This document shows positions 45,541 through 54,504 of a DNA stretch of 64,000 nucleotides, piece by piece (the stretch's first letter is position 1; every line of letters begins with the position of its first letter). The stretch is taken from contig NZ_CP065047.1 in assembly GCF_015689175.1 (NCBI RefSeq), forward strand, positions 2,666,001-2,730,000, read 5' to 3'. The notes beneath the pieces were generated by a model, which made no database searches, was not told the origin of the DNA, and worked only from the letters and a program-made list of their open reading frames with translations. The stretch comes from Mycobacterium kubicae (GTDB lineage: Bacteria; Actinomycetota; Actinomycetes; Mycobacteriales; Mycobacteriaceae). Both the position numbers and the translations under genes were made by a program.

Positions 45541-46514
45541 GGCATCGCCGCCACGGTATTGAGTTGGCGTTCCACGGTGCGCTTGAGGAGCTCTATCTTG
45601 AAACCGTTTTCGCGGGACGACCGGGCGCCTTCTGCGGCGATGGCGGCGACGGTGCGGAAGACGTCCGGGGTCGGGGGTCGCCCGTGTAGTGCCGCTTCGA
45701 CAGCCGGCAAACGCCATGGCACGGTGCCGACGCCTCCGACCGCGATTCTCGTATTACGTATCACCCCACCGGCGATATCCATCGCCACCGCCGCCGATGT
45801 CAATGCGAACTCGTAGGATTCGCGATCGCGAACCTTGAGGTAGCCGGACCGACGGGCTTCCGGGGTGACCGGCACCTCTACGGCGGCGATCAGTTCGCCT
45901 GGCTGCAGGTTGTGTTCCAGTTGCGGGCTGTCATCCGGCTGGCGGTACAGCTGCGAAATCGGGATCCGTCGTTCGCCCACGGTGCTTCGAGCCACCACCA
46001 CGGCGTCCAGGGCAACCAATGCGACCGCCAGATCCGAAGGGTGGGTGGCGATGCAGTGCCGACTGACGCCCAGTATTGCGTGGGTGCGGTTGCGCCCCTC
46101 CAAAGCCGAGCATCCGCTACCCGGGACACGTTTGTTGCAGGCGGCGGACACGTCACGGAAGTACAGGCACCGGGTGCGTTGCAGAAGATTGCCACCGATA
46201 GACGCCATATTGCGCAGCTGAGCGGATGCGCTGAGCGTTAGAGACTGACTGATCACCGGAAACTGTTGGCGCACAAGCGGGTGTGCAATGACATCGGCCA
46301 TCCGTGCCAATGACCCAACGCGAAGGAATCCGGACTGTACCTCGATCGAGGTGTAGGGCAGGCGATTGATGTCGACCAGTGCCTCGGGACGTTCAACGGT
46401 TTCCCGCATCAGGTCGACGAGGGTGGTCCCGCCGGCGATGTACCGAGCGCCGCCCGCACCGGCCCGTAGCGCCGACTGCTCGTCGGCGGCTTTGCTGTAG
46501 TGGAACTGGTACAC
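45537..46514 (-). CDS. FAD-binding subunit of the aldehyde oxidoreductase (PaoB-like)
   Basis: A 325-residue molybdopterin-dehydrogenase FAD subunit with ARYIAGGTTLVDLMRE (FAD pyrophosphate loop) and SASAQLRNMASIGGNLLQRT. After that it carries RCLYFR and CNKRVPGSGC, a Cys-rich insertion like the extra 4Fe-4S site of PaoB/YagS. Four Cys are in place (RTRC, AACNK, GSGC and RHC). The ATG at 46514 lies inside the extended, frameshifted end of the small subunit. Its TGA overlaps the ATG of the large subunit. Confidence 0.85.
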   Translation of the reverse strand: MYQFHYSKAADEQSALRAGAGGARYIAGGTTLVDLMRETVERPEALVDINRLPYTSIEVQSGFLRVGSLARMADVIAHPLVRQQFPVISQSLTLSASAQLRNMASIGGNLLQRTRCLYFRDVSAACNKRVPGSGCSALEGRNRTHAILGVSRHCIATHPSDLAVALVALDAVVVARSTVGERRIPISQLYRQPDDSPQLEHNLQPGELIAAVEVPVTPEARRSGYLKVRDRESYEFALTSAAVAMDIAGGVIRNTRIAVGGVGTVPWRLPAVEAALHGRPPTPDVFRTVAAIAAEGARSSRENGFKIELLKRTVERQLNTVAAMP

Positions 46515-47122
46515 GGGCTAGTCTGCTCGTGCCACGCTCTGCACGGCATTGACGATGTTGGTGTACGCCCACACCGACAAATGTTGCCGCTCATTGACTC
46601 CCGGATCTGTGCCGCAGACCCGGTGTGCCCTTCGGCGATGCAGCCCAGTGCGGACATGATCTGGCCGGACGTGCAGTAGCCGCACTGGAATGCGTCCTCG
46701 TCGATGAACGCCTGTTGCAGCGGGTGAAGTTTGCCGCCCTCGGCAAGACCCTCGATGGTGGTGATGTGCGCGCCGTCATGCATCACCGCAAGCGTCAGGC
46801 AGGAGTTGATCCGCCGACCATCGACCAGCACCGTGCAGGCACCGCAGGCTCCCTGGTCGCAGCCTTTCTTGGTGCCCGGCAACCCGGCGCGTTCGCGCAA
46901 CATGTCCAACAGCGAGGTGCGGTTGTCGACGGCGATCTCGCGTTGCTCGCCGTTGATCTGGGCCCGTACCACCGTGGTGTGACTGTCGCCGGGATCGTGG
47001 GCAGTGCGATCCGATCCGGCTACGGCGGCACTCGCAGCGATGGCCCCGCCGAGCGCGACGGAGCCCCCGACAAAGGTTCTGCGGTTCAGCTGGATGCCAG
47101 CTCGGTCCTCCACTGCATCCAC
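46409..47122 (-). CDS. 2Fe-2S subunit with Tat signal (PaoA-like), C-terminal frameshift
   Basis: A small iron-sulfur subunit starting at GTG 47122. LNRRTFVGGSVALGGAIAAS is a Tat signal, implying export of the folded complex. The first cluster motif is GCDQGACGACTVL plus a later Cys; the second is FQCGYC ... NICRCG. Just after the last Cys the frame shifts: the other frame reads AYTNIVNAVQSVARAD then stop at 46518, the normal ending. One base is missing in the CCC run at 46568-46570, so the real frame runs on about 36 codons into the FAD gene and ends at 46409. All eight Cys ligands survive, so function may be kept. It is divergent from an AraC-type gene. Confidence 0.8.
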   Translation of the reverse strand: MDAVEDRAGIQLNRRTFVGGSVALGGAIAASAAVAGSDRTAHDPGDSHTTVVRAQINGEQREIAVDNRTSLLDMLRERAGLPGTKKGCDQGACGACTVLVDGRRINSCLTLAVMHDGAHITTIEGLAEGGKLHPLQQAFIDEDAFQCGYCTSGQIMSALGCIAEGHTGSAAQIRESMSGNICRCGRTPTSSMPCRAWHEQTSPCTSSTTAKPPTSSRRYGPVRAALGTSPAGPPSST

Positions 47123-47225
47123 TGTAGATGCCGCCGACGGGAAGGGCCGGTCCTCGTGCGGTAGGGTTCACGTCATCGAGGGCTGAGCAGCAGGCCCTGC
47201 GTCTGACGCGGGTGCGGAGCAGCCT

Positions 47226-47684
47226 ATGAGATTGAGCATTCCCTCGACCCCTGTCACGCCCGAACGCGATCGCTTCCAGCGGCACGGCGTCACCGTCGTG
47301 GAGTCGCCTTTCCCCGCCAGCGCGCCGCGGGAACTGACCTCGATTGATCGCTGCGCCGCTGAATCTGCGCTGCTGCGGCGGGCGATTGCCTTCATTGAAG
47401 CCAACATCGGCAGAGACATCGCTTTGACCGATGTCGCCGCCGCCGTGTTCATCACCCCTCGGGCGCTGCAATACACCTTTCGCCGGCACCTGAACACCTC
47501 GCCGATGGAATACGTGCGCAAGGTGCGGATCGATCAGGCGCACCGGCAACTGCTCGCTGCCGATCCGGCGACCACCACTGTGCAAACGGTTGCGACACAA
47601 TGGGGTTTTGCCCACACCGGACGCTTCTCTGCGCTGTATCGCCGCACGTACGGTCGCAACCCGTCAGACACGCTGAGAAGCTGA
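47226..47684 (+). CDS. Short AraC-family transcriptional regulator
   Basis: 152 residues, almost only the AraC DNA-binding domain: ALTDVAAAVFITPRALQYTFRRHLNTSPMEYVRKVRI for the first helix-turn-helix and TVQTVATQWGFAHTGRFSALYRRTYG for the second, ending PSDTLRS. It lacks a sensory domain. ATG 47226 is preceded by GGAGCAG and by an in-frame stop at 47184, so it is a natural short protein rather than a truncated one. Being divergent from the PaoA-like gene (103 bp between starts), it is the likely regulator of the aldehyde oxidoreductase operon. Confidence 0.78.
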   Translation: MRLSIPSTPVTPERDRFQRHGVTVVESPFPASAPRELTSIDRCAAESALLRRAIAFIEANIGRDIALTDVAAAVFITPRALQYTFRRHLNTSPMEYVRKVRIDQAHRQLLAADPATTTVQTVATQWGFAHTGRFSALYRRTYGRNPSDTLRS

Positions 47685-47723
47685 CTGCTGTCTCTGTCGC
47701 AGGTATTCGGTAGGGTCCTGCGC

Positions 47724-50048
47724 GTGCATCCGACCGCCACCGTGAAGTCCGTAACTGCCCGTCTCGCTGAGGAACTGGCCATTGAAGAGGCCCGAGTGGC
47801 TGCCGCTGTGCGGCTTCTCGACGAGGGCGCCACGGTGCCCTTCATCGCGCGATACCGTAAAGAGGCCACCGGCAGCCTCGATGACGGGCAGTTGCGCACT
47901 CTCGAAGAGCGGCTGCGCTACCTGAGAGAACTGGACGAACGCCGAGGCGCGGTGCTGGCCTCCATCGAAGAGCAGGGGAAGCTCACCGACGATCTACGGG
48001 CCGCCTTGGTGGCCGCGACGACCAAGGCGCGGGTTGAGGACATCTATCTGCCGTACAAGCCCAAACGCCGAACCAAGGCGCAGATCGCGCGGGAAGCGGG
48101 ACTCGAGCCGCTGGCCGACCGGTTGCTCGCCCACCCCCACCTTGTTCCGGAGGCTGCGGCCGCAGCCTTCGTTCGCGACGAGGTCCCCGACACGGCCGCT
48201 GCGTTGGACGGCGCACGGCACATCCTCGTCGAACGCGCCGCAGAAGACGCCGAACTCGTCGGTGGCATTCGAGACAAGTTCTGGTCGCAAGCTTGCCTGC
48301 GGACCGCCCCATGCTCGCCGGAAATCGCCAACTCCGCTGCGGCGCAGAAATATCGCGATTACTTCGCCTTCACCGAGGCACTGGACACCGTGCCGTCGCA
48401 CCGAGTACTTGCCGTATTTCGCGGCGAAAAGGAGAAAGTTCTCGGACTGACCTTCGACGGCGGGCACGACGCCGGGTACGAAGCCATGGTGGCGCACACT
48501 CTCGGTATCGACATGTCGTCCGAGGCCGCGGCGACCTCGTGGCTGGCCACCACGGTCAGCCTCGCATGGCGCGCCCGACTGCTGTTTTCTGCGACCGTCG
48601 ATGCCCGTACTCGATTGCGGCAACGCGCAGAACAAGAAGCCGTCGCGGTGTTCGCGGAAAACTTCAAGGACCTGCTGCTGGCCGCACCGGCTGGAGCCCG
48701 CACCACACTCGGCCTGGATCCAGGCTATCGAACCGGCGTAAAAGTCGCGGTGGTCGATGGCACCGGCAAAGTGGTGGATACGTGCGCGATTTTCCCGCAT
48801 CAGCCGCAGCGGCAATGGGATTCGGCCAAGGCCACACTGGCTGCGTTGGTCGCGCGGCACGGCGTCGAACTGATCGCCGTCGGTAATGGCACCGCGTCCC
48901 GTGAAACCGACGCCCTGGCTGCAGAACTCATCGCCGACATTCGGGCGGCGGGCGCCCCGCCGCCGGTGAAGGCCATGGTCAGTGAAGCGGGTGCGTCGGT
49001 TTACTCCGCGTCGGCATACGCGGCGCACGAACTACCGGGGTTGGACGTGACGCTGCGGGGCGCGGTGTCGATCGCTCGTCGTCTGCAGGATCCGCTGGCC
49101 GAACTGGTGAAGATCGAGCCGAAGTCGATCGGCGTGGGGCAGTACCAGCATGATGTGACCCCGGGCATCCTCGCCCGCAGCCTCGACGCCGTAGTCGAGG
49201 ACGCGGTCAACTCGGTCGGCGTCGATCTCAACACGGCGTCGGTTCCGTTGCTCACCCGCGTTTCGGGCATCTCCGACTACTTGGCCGAAGCCATCGTCGC
49301 CTATCGCGACAAGGCAGGGCGGTTCACCAACCGGCAGGCTTTGCTTCAAGTTCCTCGACTGGGCCCCAAGGCTTTCGAACAGTGTGCGGGCTTCCTTCGG
49401 ATCAGCGACGGCGACGATCCGCTGGACGCGTCCGGTGTCCATCCCGAGGCGTACCCGGTGGTGCGGCGCATATTGGACCGCTCGGGTGTGACACTTGGCG
49501 AGATCATCGGAGACACAAGATCATTGCGTTCGCTGCGACCCGCGGATTTCGCCGATGACCGATTCGGCGTTCCCACCGTCACCGACATCCTGGCCGAACT
49601 GGAGAAGCCGGGCCGCGATCCACGGCCCGCTTTCACCACAGCAACGTTCGCCGCGGGCGTCGAGAAAGTGGCCGACCTCAAAGTCGGCATGGTGCTGGAA
49701 GGCGTGGTGACCAACGTCGCGGCCTTCGGGGCTTTCGTCGACGTCGGCGTGCATCAAGACGGCTTGGTACACGTGTCGGCGCTGTCCGACCGATTCGTCT
49801 CCGACCCGCGTGAGATCGTGCGGTCCGGACAGGTGGTCCGCGTCAAAGTCGTCGATGTCGACCTCGACAGACAACGCATCGCGTTGAGCCTGCGCCTCAA
49901 CGACGAACCACAGGCTTCCCGCGGTCGACGCTCGGGTCAGCCGTCGCGATCTCCTCGCGCGCCTGAGAAGAAGCCCGAGCGCCGGGCGTCGAAGGCCGCG
50001 GGCGGATCGATGGCCCAGGCGTTGCGTGACGCGGGTTTCGGGCGCTGA
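47724..50048 (+). CDS. tex: Tex-family transcription accessory / RNA-binding protein
   Basis: 774 residues, GTG start at 47724. It has a Tex N-terminal domain (VTARLAEELAIEEARVAAAV, then ATVPFIARYRKEATG, which is nearly invariant), an RNase H-like YqgF domain near 330-450 (LGLDPGYRTGVKVAVVD), a helix-hairpin-helix region with NTASVPLLTRVSGIS and GRFTNRQALLQVPRLG, and a C-terminal S1 domain (GMVLEGVVTNVAAFGAFVDV, about 650-720), then a basic Arg/Pro/Lys tail. Tex proteins bind RNA and the transcription machinery. It is the best-conserved housekeeping gene in the window. Confidence 0.93.
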   Translation: MHPTATVKSVTARLAEELAIEEARVAAAVRLLDEGATVPFIARYRKEATGSLDDGQLRTLEERLRYLRELDERRGAVLASIEEQGKLTDDLRAALVAATTKARVEDIYLPYKPKRRTKAQIAREAGLEPLADRLLAHPHLVPEAAAAAFVRDEVPDTAAALDGARHILVERAAEDAELVGGIRDKFWSQACLRTAPCSPEIANSAAAQKYRDYFAFTEALDTVPSHRVLAVFRGEKEKVLGLTFDGGHDAGYEAMVAHTLGIDMSSEAAATSWLATTVSLAWRARLLFSATVDARTRLRQRAEQEAVAVFAENFKDLLLAAPAGARTTLGLDPGYRTGVKVAVVDGTGKVVDTCAIFPHQPQRQWDSAKATLAALVARHGVELIAVGNGTASRETDALAAELIADIRAAGAPPPVKAMVSEAGASVYSASAYAAHELPGLDVTLRGAVSIARRLQDPLAELVKIEPKSIGVGQYQHDVTPGILARSLDAVVEDAVNSVGVDLNTASVPLLTRVSGISDYLAEAIVAYRDKAGRFTNRQALLQVPRLGPKAFEQCAGFLRISDGDDPLDASGVHPEAYPVVRRILDRSGVTLGEIIGDTRSLRSLRPADFADDRFGVPTVTDILAELEKPGRDPRPAFTTATFAAGVEKVADLKVGMVLEGVVTNVAAFGAFVDVGVHQDGLVHVSALSDRFVSDPREIVRSGQVVRVKVVDVDLDRQRIALSLRLNDEPQASRGRRSGQPSRSPRAPEKKPERRASKAAGGSMAQALRDAGFGR

Positions 50049-50112
50049 TCCAGGCACCAGACGAGTAGTCCTACTCATGTCGACGCGCATCGCGGCCCCC
50101 CATGCTGGTCGC

Positions 50113-51572
50113 ATGACGCCTGCTCAACTCATGGCCGACCCGCGCCGCCTCGCCGCCCAAACCCCGCCGCAACGCGACCGCGCCGTCGACGTCGCGCGGC
50201 TCGCCGCCCTCATTGTGGTGATGTTCGGGCACTGCGCCCTGCTGCTGGCCACCATCGACTCGTCCGGGGTGCACATCGGGAACCTGCTCGGTGAAATGCC
50301 CGCGCTGCAGCCCATCACCTGGATCGTTCAGGTGATGCCCCTGTTCTTCCTGGCCGGGGGAGCGGCGGGAGCATACGGCTGGCGCGCCGGTACGCCATGG
50401 GGCACTTGGTTATTCGTGCGGGCGCAACGTCTGTGTCGGCCGGCGTTGTGGTATCTAGCGGCGTGGTCAGCCGCACTGCTGGTAGTCCGCATGGTGTTGG
50501 GAGCGCCGTCCGCTGCCGATCTCGGCCGAGAATGCGTGGCGCTGTTGTGGTTCCTCGGGGTGTACCTTGTGGCACTCGCCTTCGTTCCCGCGTGCGCGCG
50601 GCTGCGCAGCGGCCGTGCGGTCACCACGGTCGTCGGATTGCTACTGGTAGCGACGGTCGCGGTGGACGGTATCCGATTCGCCGTCGGGACACCGGAATCG
50701 GGGGTCCTGAACTTCCTAGTGGTGTGGCTTATCCCGGTCGTCGTCGGTGTCGCCTACGCGCGCCAACTGATCACCACCCGATGGCGCTGATGTCGGCTCT
50801 CGTCGCATTCACCGGGCAGCTGGTGCTGGCCGTCGCCGGGGCCTACGACGTCTCGCTGGTCGTGACCGGCGCCGAGCGGATGTCCAACGTGTCGCCGCCG
50901 ACCCTACTGCTGGCGCTGCACTGCACGTGGACGTCGTGCGCGTTTGTGGCGGTCGCCGGTTGGGTCCGTCGCTGGGCCGCCCGGCCGCGGGTATGGCAGC
51001 TGGTCGCCGTCGGCAACGGTGGAGCGATGACGCTCTATCTCTGGCATATTCCGGCGATTGCGGTCGCCGCTTTTTCCTTGCATGCATTCGGCCTCGACGC
51101 CTATGACCCGCATGCGTCGGGGTTCTGGGGTCTGCTTGGGCTGCGGGCGGTGGTCTTCGCCGCCGTCATGGCCGGGATGTTCCGGCTGCTCGCCCCGCTG
51201 GAGCATCGCCGTTTGCCGTGGTGGGATGCGCCAGTGCGGGCTACTGGCCGGTGGTCGGTGGCAGCTGGGACGCTGGTGTGCCTCGCCGGTGTCGCGCTGG
51301 TTCTATTGGCTAAGAACGGGTTGAGCGGTTTTGCCGGCTGGACGGCATTGGGCTGCTTCCTGGCTGCGGCGGCCGCTGCGCGGTTAGCGGCGGGCCATGG
51401 CCGAGTCGGGAGCGGCCCAGTCGGTGGTGACCTTGCGATGCTTGATCAGCCACCTGTCACCGTGAGGAACCAAAATGTCGCGATAGCGGCCGAAATGGTC
51501 GAGCCCGATGTGCGTGACGACGGTGAAGTACGACGAGACGCGTGCCTCGACGGGGGTCACGTCATCGAATAG
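50113..51572 (+). pseudogene. Acyltransferase-3 family membrane protein, frameshifted
   Basis: A membrane acyltransferase of the OafA/acyltransferase-3 type with about ten helices, starting at ATG 50113 (TPAQLMADPRRLAAQTPPQRD) with the DVARLAALIVVMFGHCALL entry motif whose His is catalytic. The first frame ends at TGA 50790 after YARQLITTRWR. The rest (MALMSALVAFTGQLVLAVAG, ALHCTWTSCAFVAV, MTLYLWHIPAIAV) is in another frame starting at ATG 50781. One missing base around 50776-50781 explains it. The ATG overlaps the stop, so coupled translation into two pieces is an alternative. The second frame runs past the natural end into the SnoaL-like gene on the other strand. Confidence 0.75.
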
Positions 51573-51836
51573 CACGTTGGCTAGGTTGTGGCGGACGACA
51601 TTGCGGCGGGTGCCGGCCGCACTGCCACCGGCGCCGGAGAGGCCCTCTGTGATCGCGGAGAGGAACGCCAGAATCTCCGAGCGTCCGGAAAGCGCCGCCG
51701 TGCCGCGGATCTCGAGTACACCGTCGCGGGCGAACGTCTCGGTGAGTCCGTCAAGCCGTCCAGCATCGCCCGCCCAGTTGTACCGGGCGAGGGTGTCGCG
51801 GATCTGCTCACGGGCGATCAGCTCCCACATCTCCAT
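51384..51836 (-). CDS. SnoaL-like / NTF2-fold protein
   Basis: 150 residues with the NTF2-like pattern of an N-terminal helix (ELIAREQIRDTLARYNWAGD), AGRLDGLTETFARDGVLEIRG, and a curved sheet ending DRWLIKHRKVTTDW. Such proteins are either small enzymes (ketosteroid isomerase-like) or ligand binders. The Tyr and Asp near residues 19 and 24 could be catalytic but this is a guess. It shares its strand and a 12 bp gap with the oxidoreductase upstream, so it is probably in one operon with it and DUF1295. Confidence 0.72.
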   Translation of the reverse strand: MEMWELIAREQIRDTLARYNWAGDAGRLDGLTETFARDGVLEIRGTAALSGRSEILAFLSAITEGLSGAGGSAAGTRRNVVRHNLANVLFDDVTPVEARVSSYFTVVTHIGLDHFGRYRDILVPHGDRWLIKHRKVTTDWAAPDSAMARR

Positions 51837-51848
51837 GGCTGCGACCTC

Positions 51849-52997
51849 TCACCCGACGTCGTTGTCGGCCAATTGTTTCAATGGGTAATTCGGGCGTACT
51901 CCGCGGTACATGCCCCACCGCACGATCCACGGCATCACCAAGTGTTCGACCGCCCAGGCGGGGAATCGGAAGGCATGGCCGGTGGGGAAGAACACCTCCA
52001 TCCCGTCCGGTTGACTACCCAACACCGAACCCCACCTCCGACTCGGCGGGCTGAACGAGCGCAACTTTCGGCCGGCGAATCGCGCTCGAATGTTGTGCGC
52101 TACCAGGGCGTCTCCACGATTTCGCGCCGAGCTGCGCAACGGGTCGGTCGCCGCGACGTCGCCCACGGCGAAGACACCGTGATGTCCCGGGACGCGCAAG
52201 TCGGGCTTCACCCGGACGAATCCATCGTCGTCCAGTATCTCCTGTGGCAGCCAGCCGGTGTTGGGCCGTACCCGGCCAATGGCCCAGAGCACCGCCTCGG
52301 CCGAAGCCGGTGGTTGCCCGGTACTCCAGTCGACCGGTGCGCTGGTGATCTCCTCACCGGTGAACCCGGTCGGGATGACAGCCCGGTGGCCCGGGTGAAT
52401 CCGCACGCCAAGTTTGTTGAGCCGCTGCTCGATTCGGTTCCATGTCCGGGAGTGATATTCGAGCAGCGGACGCTGGCCGGGAAAATACAGATCGATCCGT
52501 TTGTCCGGCCAGGTGGTGGCCAGGTTGACGGCGCTGCTGACCGCCGCCGCCCCGCCGCCGATGACGATCACCGATTTGGCCGCGGCCAGTCGGTCATGGG
52601 CGGCGTAGAGTTCGGCGCTGATCTCGGCGGCGGATTGCAATGTGGGCCGGCGCCAGAAGCCGTTGCTCACCCCGGTCGCAATCACCAGCGCGTCGTAGCG
52701 CTCGACAACCGGCGCCCCGTCTGGGCCCCGAGCTAACACCTTTCGGGTCGCCAGGTCCACTCCGGTGAGCTCGGCCTGAACTGTCCGTACCCCGTCCAGT
52801 CGGCGGAACCGGTCGAACGGGATCCAATAATCACGAACCCAATCGCTCGGCCGGGAAAGCCGCAAGCCGAGTTCTTGGCCGCTCACCAACGCGGGTTTAA
52901 CCGAAATACCGACCACGTCGACGTGCCGAGACAGCCGGATAGCGGTCAGCAGACCGACATCACCCAGTCCGGCGATAACCACGCGTTTGCGGCTCAT
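51849..52997 (-). CDS. FAD-dependent NAD(P)H oxidoreductase (FSP1/AIF-like)
   Basis: 382 residues of the pyridine nucleotide-disulfide type fold. FAD motif VIAGLGDVGLLTAIRLSR at the start, VIVIGGGAAAVSSAVNLA for NAD(P)H near residue 143, ATG-type loop VIATGVSN, and FAVGDVAATDPLR near the end for the FAD ribityl site. It lacks the redox-active CxxC of disulfide reductases, so it is a quinone or NADH dehydrogenase-like enzyme. Its ATG overlaps the stop of the DUF1295 gene (4 bp) and it is followed by the SnoaL-like gene. Confidence 0.82.
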   Translation of the reverse strand: MSRKRVVIAGLGDVGLLTAIRLSRHVDVVGISVKPALVSGQELGLRLSRPSDWVRDYWIPFDRFRRLDGVRTVQAELTGVDLATRKVLARGPDGAPVVERYDALVIATGVSNGFWRRPTLQSAAEISAELYAAHDRLAAAKSVIVIGGGAAAVSSAVNLATTWPDKRIDLYFPGQRPLLEYHSRTWNRIEQRLNKLGVRIHPGHRAVIPTGFTGEEITSAPVDWSTGQPPASAEAVLWAIGRVRPNTGWLPQEILDDDGFVRVKPDLRVPGHHGVFAVGDVAATDPLRSSARNRGDALVAHNIRARFAGRKLRSFSPPSRRWGSVLGSQPDGMEVFFPTGHAFRFPAWAVEHLVMPWIVRWGMYRGVRPNYPLKQLADNDVG

Positions 52998-53878
52998 GCC
53001 GCAGCCCGGCGAGGCGGCCTGGGCACGAAACGCGGCACCCGGTCAATGACCTCTTGATAGCTGGGTCGCCGTTGCAGGCTGCGCGTTTCCATCATCGGAA
53101 TGCTGGCGCCCAGGAACATGCCCAACATGGCCAGCACACCCACGAACAACCACCATGCGTCCGACGGCGCGGCGGCCACCCCGAACAACGCCAGGGCAAG
53201 CCAGAAACTGAACTCTCCGAAGTAATTCGGGTGCCGCGACCAACCCCAAAGTCCATGGTCCATGACCTCGCCGGGTTTCCGTGTCCGGACGAACCGGTGC
53301 AACTGCAGGTCCGCCAGCAACTCGAGGGTCACCGCCGCCACGCCGACCGCGAAGGCGGCGACGGTCAGCCACCCGATACCGGTTCCGGCTCGGGTGAGAC
53401 AAACGTAAACCGGCAGCATGCCCACGAAGACCTGCACCGTCGGAATGAGGTGGATCGCGACGAGGTCGACGACCACTGCCCAGCGTCCCGCACGCTCCCG
53501 AAACATCGGATAACGCCAATCCTCATGGTCTAGCCCGGGGAAGCCGTACACCCAGTTGCCGGTGAGGCGCACCGCCCAGAACAGCACCAAGGCTGCGACC
53601 AGCCAGCAGCGCGGCTGATCGACCCCCGCGCCGGCCTGACTCCACCAGTAGAAGGTCAGCAACGGCGGAATGACGCTCCAGTACGCGTCATAGAAGCTCG
53701 AGTTGCGGTAGGCGCGGCTGAACGCGAACACCACCACGGTGGCCAGCACATCGGCGACCAACGTGTCCAGCCAGAGCCGCCCAGTGGACGGGCCCCAGAT
53801 AAGCCAGGCGGCAGCCACGCCAACCGCGACGACGTACGCTACCCCGACGATCAGCAGTGAGCGCGATTTCGTCATCAT
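52994..53878 (-). CDS. DUF1295 / steroid 5-alpha-reductase-like membrane protein
   Basis: 294 residues with about six to seven helices. The family motif near the C-terminus is GLWGWSRHPNYFGEFSFWLAL, the NADPH-binding segment of DUF1295 and isoprenylcysteine methyltransferase-like proteins. It precedes PMMETRSLQRRPSYQEVIDRV. The start is ATG 53878 or 53875 (MMTKSRSLLIVG); the sequence upstream to 53968 is not membrane-like. It is the first gene of an overlapping three-gene set with the FAD oxidoreductase and the SnoaL-like protein, which suggests reduction of a lipid or steroid substrate. Confidence 0.8.
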   Translation of the reverse strand: MMTKSRSLLIVGVAYVVAVGVAAAWLIWGPSTGRLWLDTLVADVLATVVVFAFSRAYRNSSFYDAYWSVIPPLLTFYWWSQAGAGVDQPRCWLVAALVLFWAVRLTGNWVYGFPGLDHEDWRYPMFRERAGRWAVVVDLVAIHLIPTVQVFVGMLPVYVCLTRAGTGIGWLTVAAFAVGVAAVTLELLADLQLHRFVRTRKPGEVMDHGLWGWSRHPNYFGEFSFWLALALFGVAAAPSDAWWLFVGVLAMLGMFLGASIPMMETRSLQRRPSYQEVIDRVPRFVPRPPRRAAA

Positions 53879-54058
53879 CGCGGGCGGCGGCCGAGGATGA
53901 TTCCAAAATCCCTGTGCTGCAGCGCGTTTCGGCGAACAGGATCCATAGCAGGCTCCTTCGATGCGCACAGCCCGGTCGCCCCGGCCCAGTGGAAGGGTGG
54001 GGCAAACTGTAACACGTTCTAGCCGCGCTCAGGCGTGGCTGTCAAGGCCGGCGTAACA

Positions 54059-54334
54059 CTAGGGAACGGGGGACTCGTTGGTGACGGCCTGGTAGCCGCG
54101 GGCACCCACCCGGTCGACCGCGGCCTTCACCACGCCGAAGATCAGGCCTTGCAGTCCAGCACCTATGAGCGCCGACCGGGCGGAGTTGCTCAAGTCCTTC
54201 GGGTCCGGCGGCGCCTGTTCTTCGTTGCTGAACCGCTTCCACACCTGACTGAAGATTGCGCCCGCCAGCAGACCTCCGGTGACGCTGGTGGCAATGGAAA
54301 GCGGCATGTACAAGGCTTTCGACTTCGCACTCAT
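54059..54334 (-). CDS. DUF4235 membrane protein
   Basis: 91 residues, ATG 54334. It has MSAKSKALYMPLSIATSVTGG, a hydrophobic helix, the conserved IFSQVWKRFSNEEQAPP stretch and a second hydrophobic segment LIGAGLQGLIFGVVKAAVDR. DUF4235 proteins are small actinobacterial integral membrane proteins of unknown function. Confidence 0.75.
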   Translation of the reverse strand: MSAKSKALYMPLSIATSVTGGLLAGAIFSQVWKRFSNEEQAPPDPKDLSNSARSALIGAGLQGLIFGVVKAAVDRVGARGYQAVTNESPVP

Positions 54335-54504
54335 GGTGATCCTCACTCATCGGGCGGATTGCACAGGGGTATCTGTACTCATTCCCCGATCGGCAGATAG
54401 TTAAGCCGACACCACTCACCGGCATACCACCCAACGGCCGCCGCCGCGGCGTCAAGGACAGTCAAACGTCCCCGCGGACAACCCCTTTGGCATGACCTGC
54501 CGTT

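Noticed and set aside
47226..47684. AraC gene as a truncated pseudogene
   Set aside because: It has its own ribosome binding site, an upstream in-frame stop and a complete DNA-binding domain, as expected of short AraC proteins.
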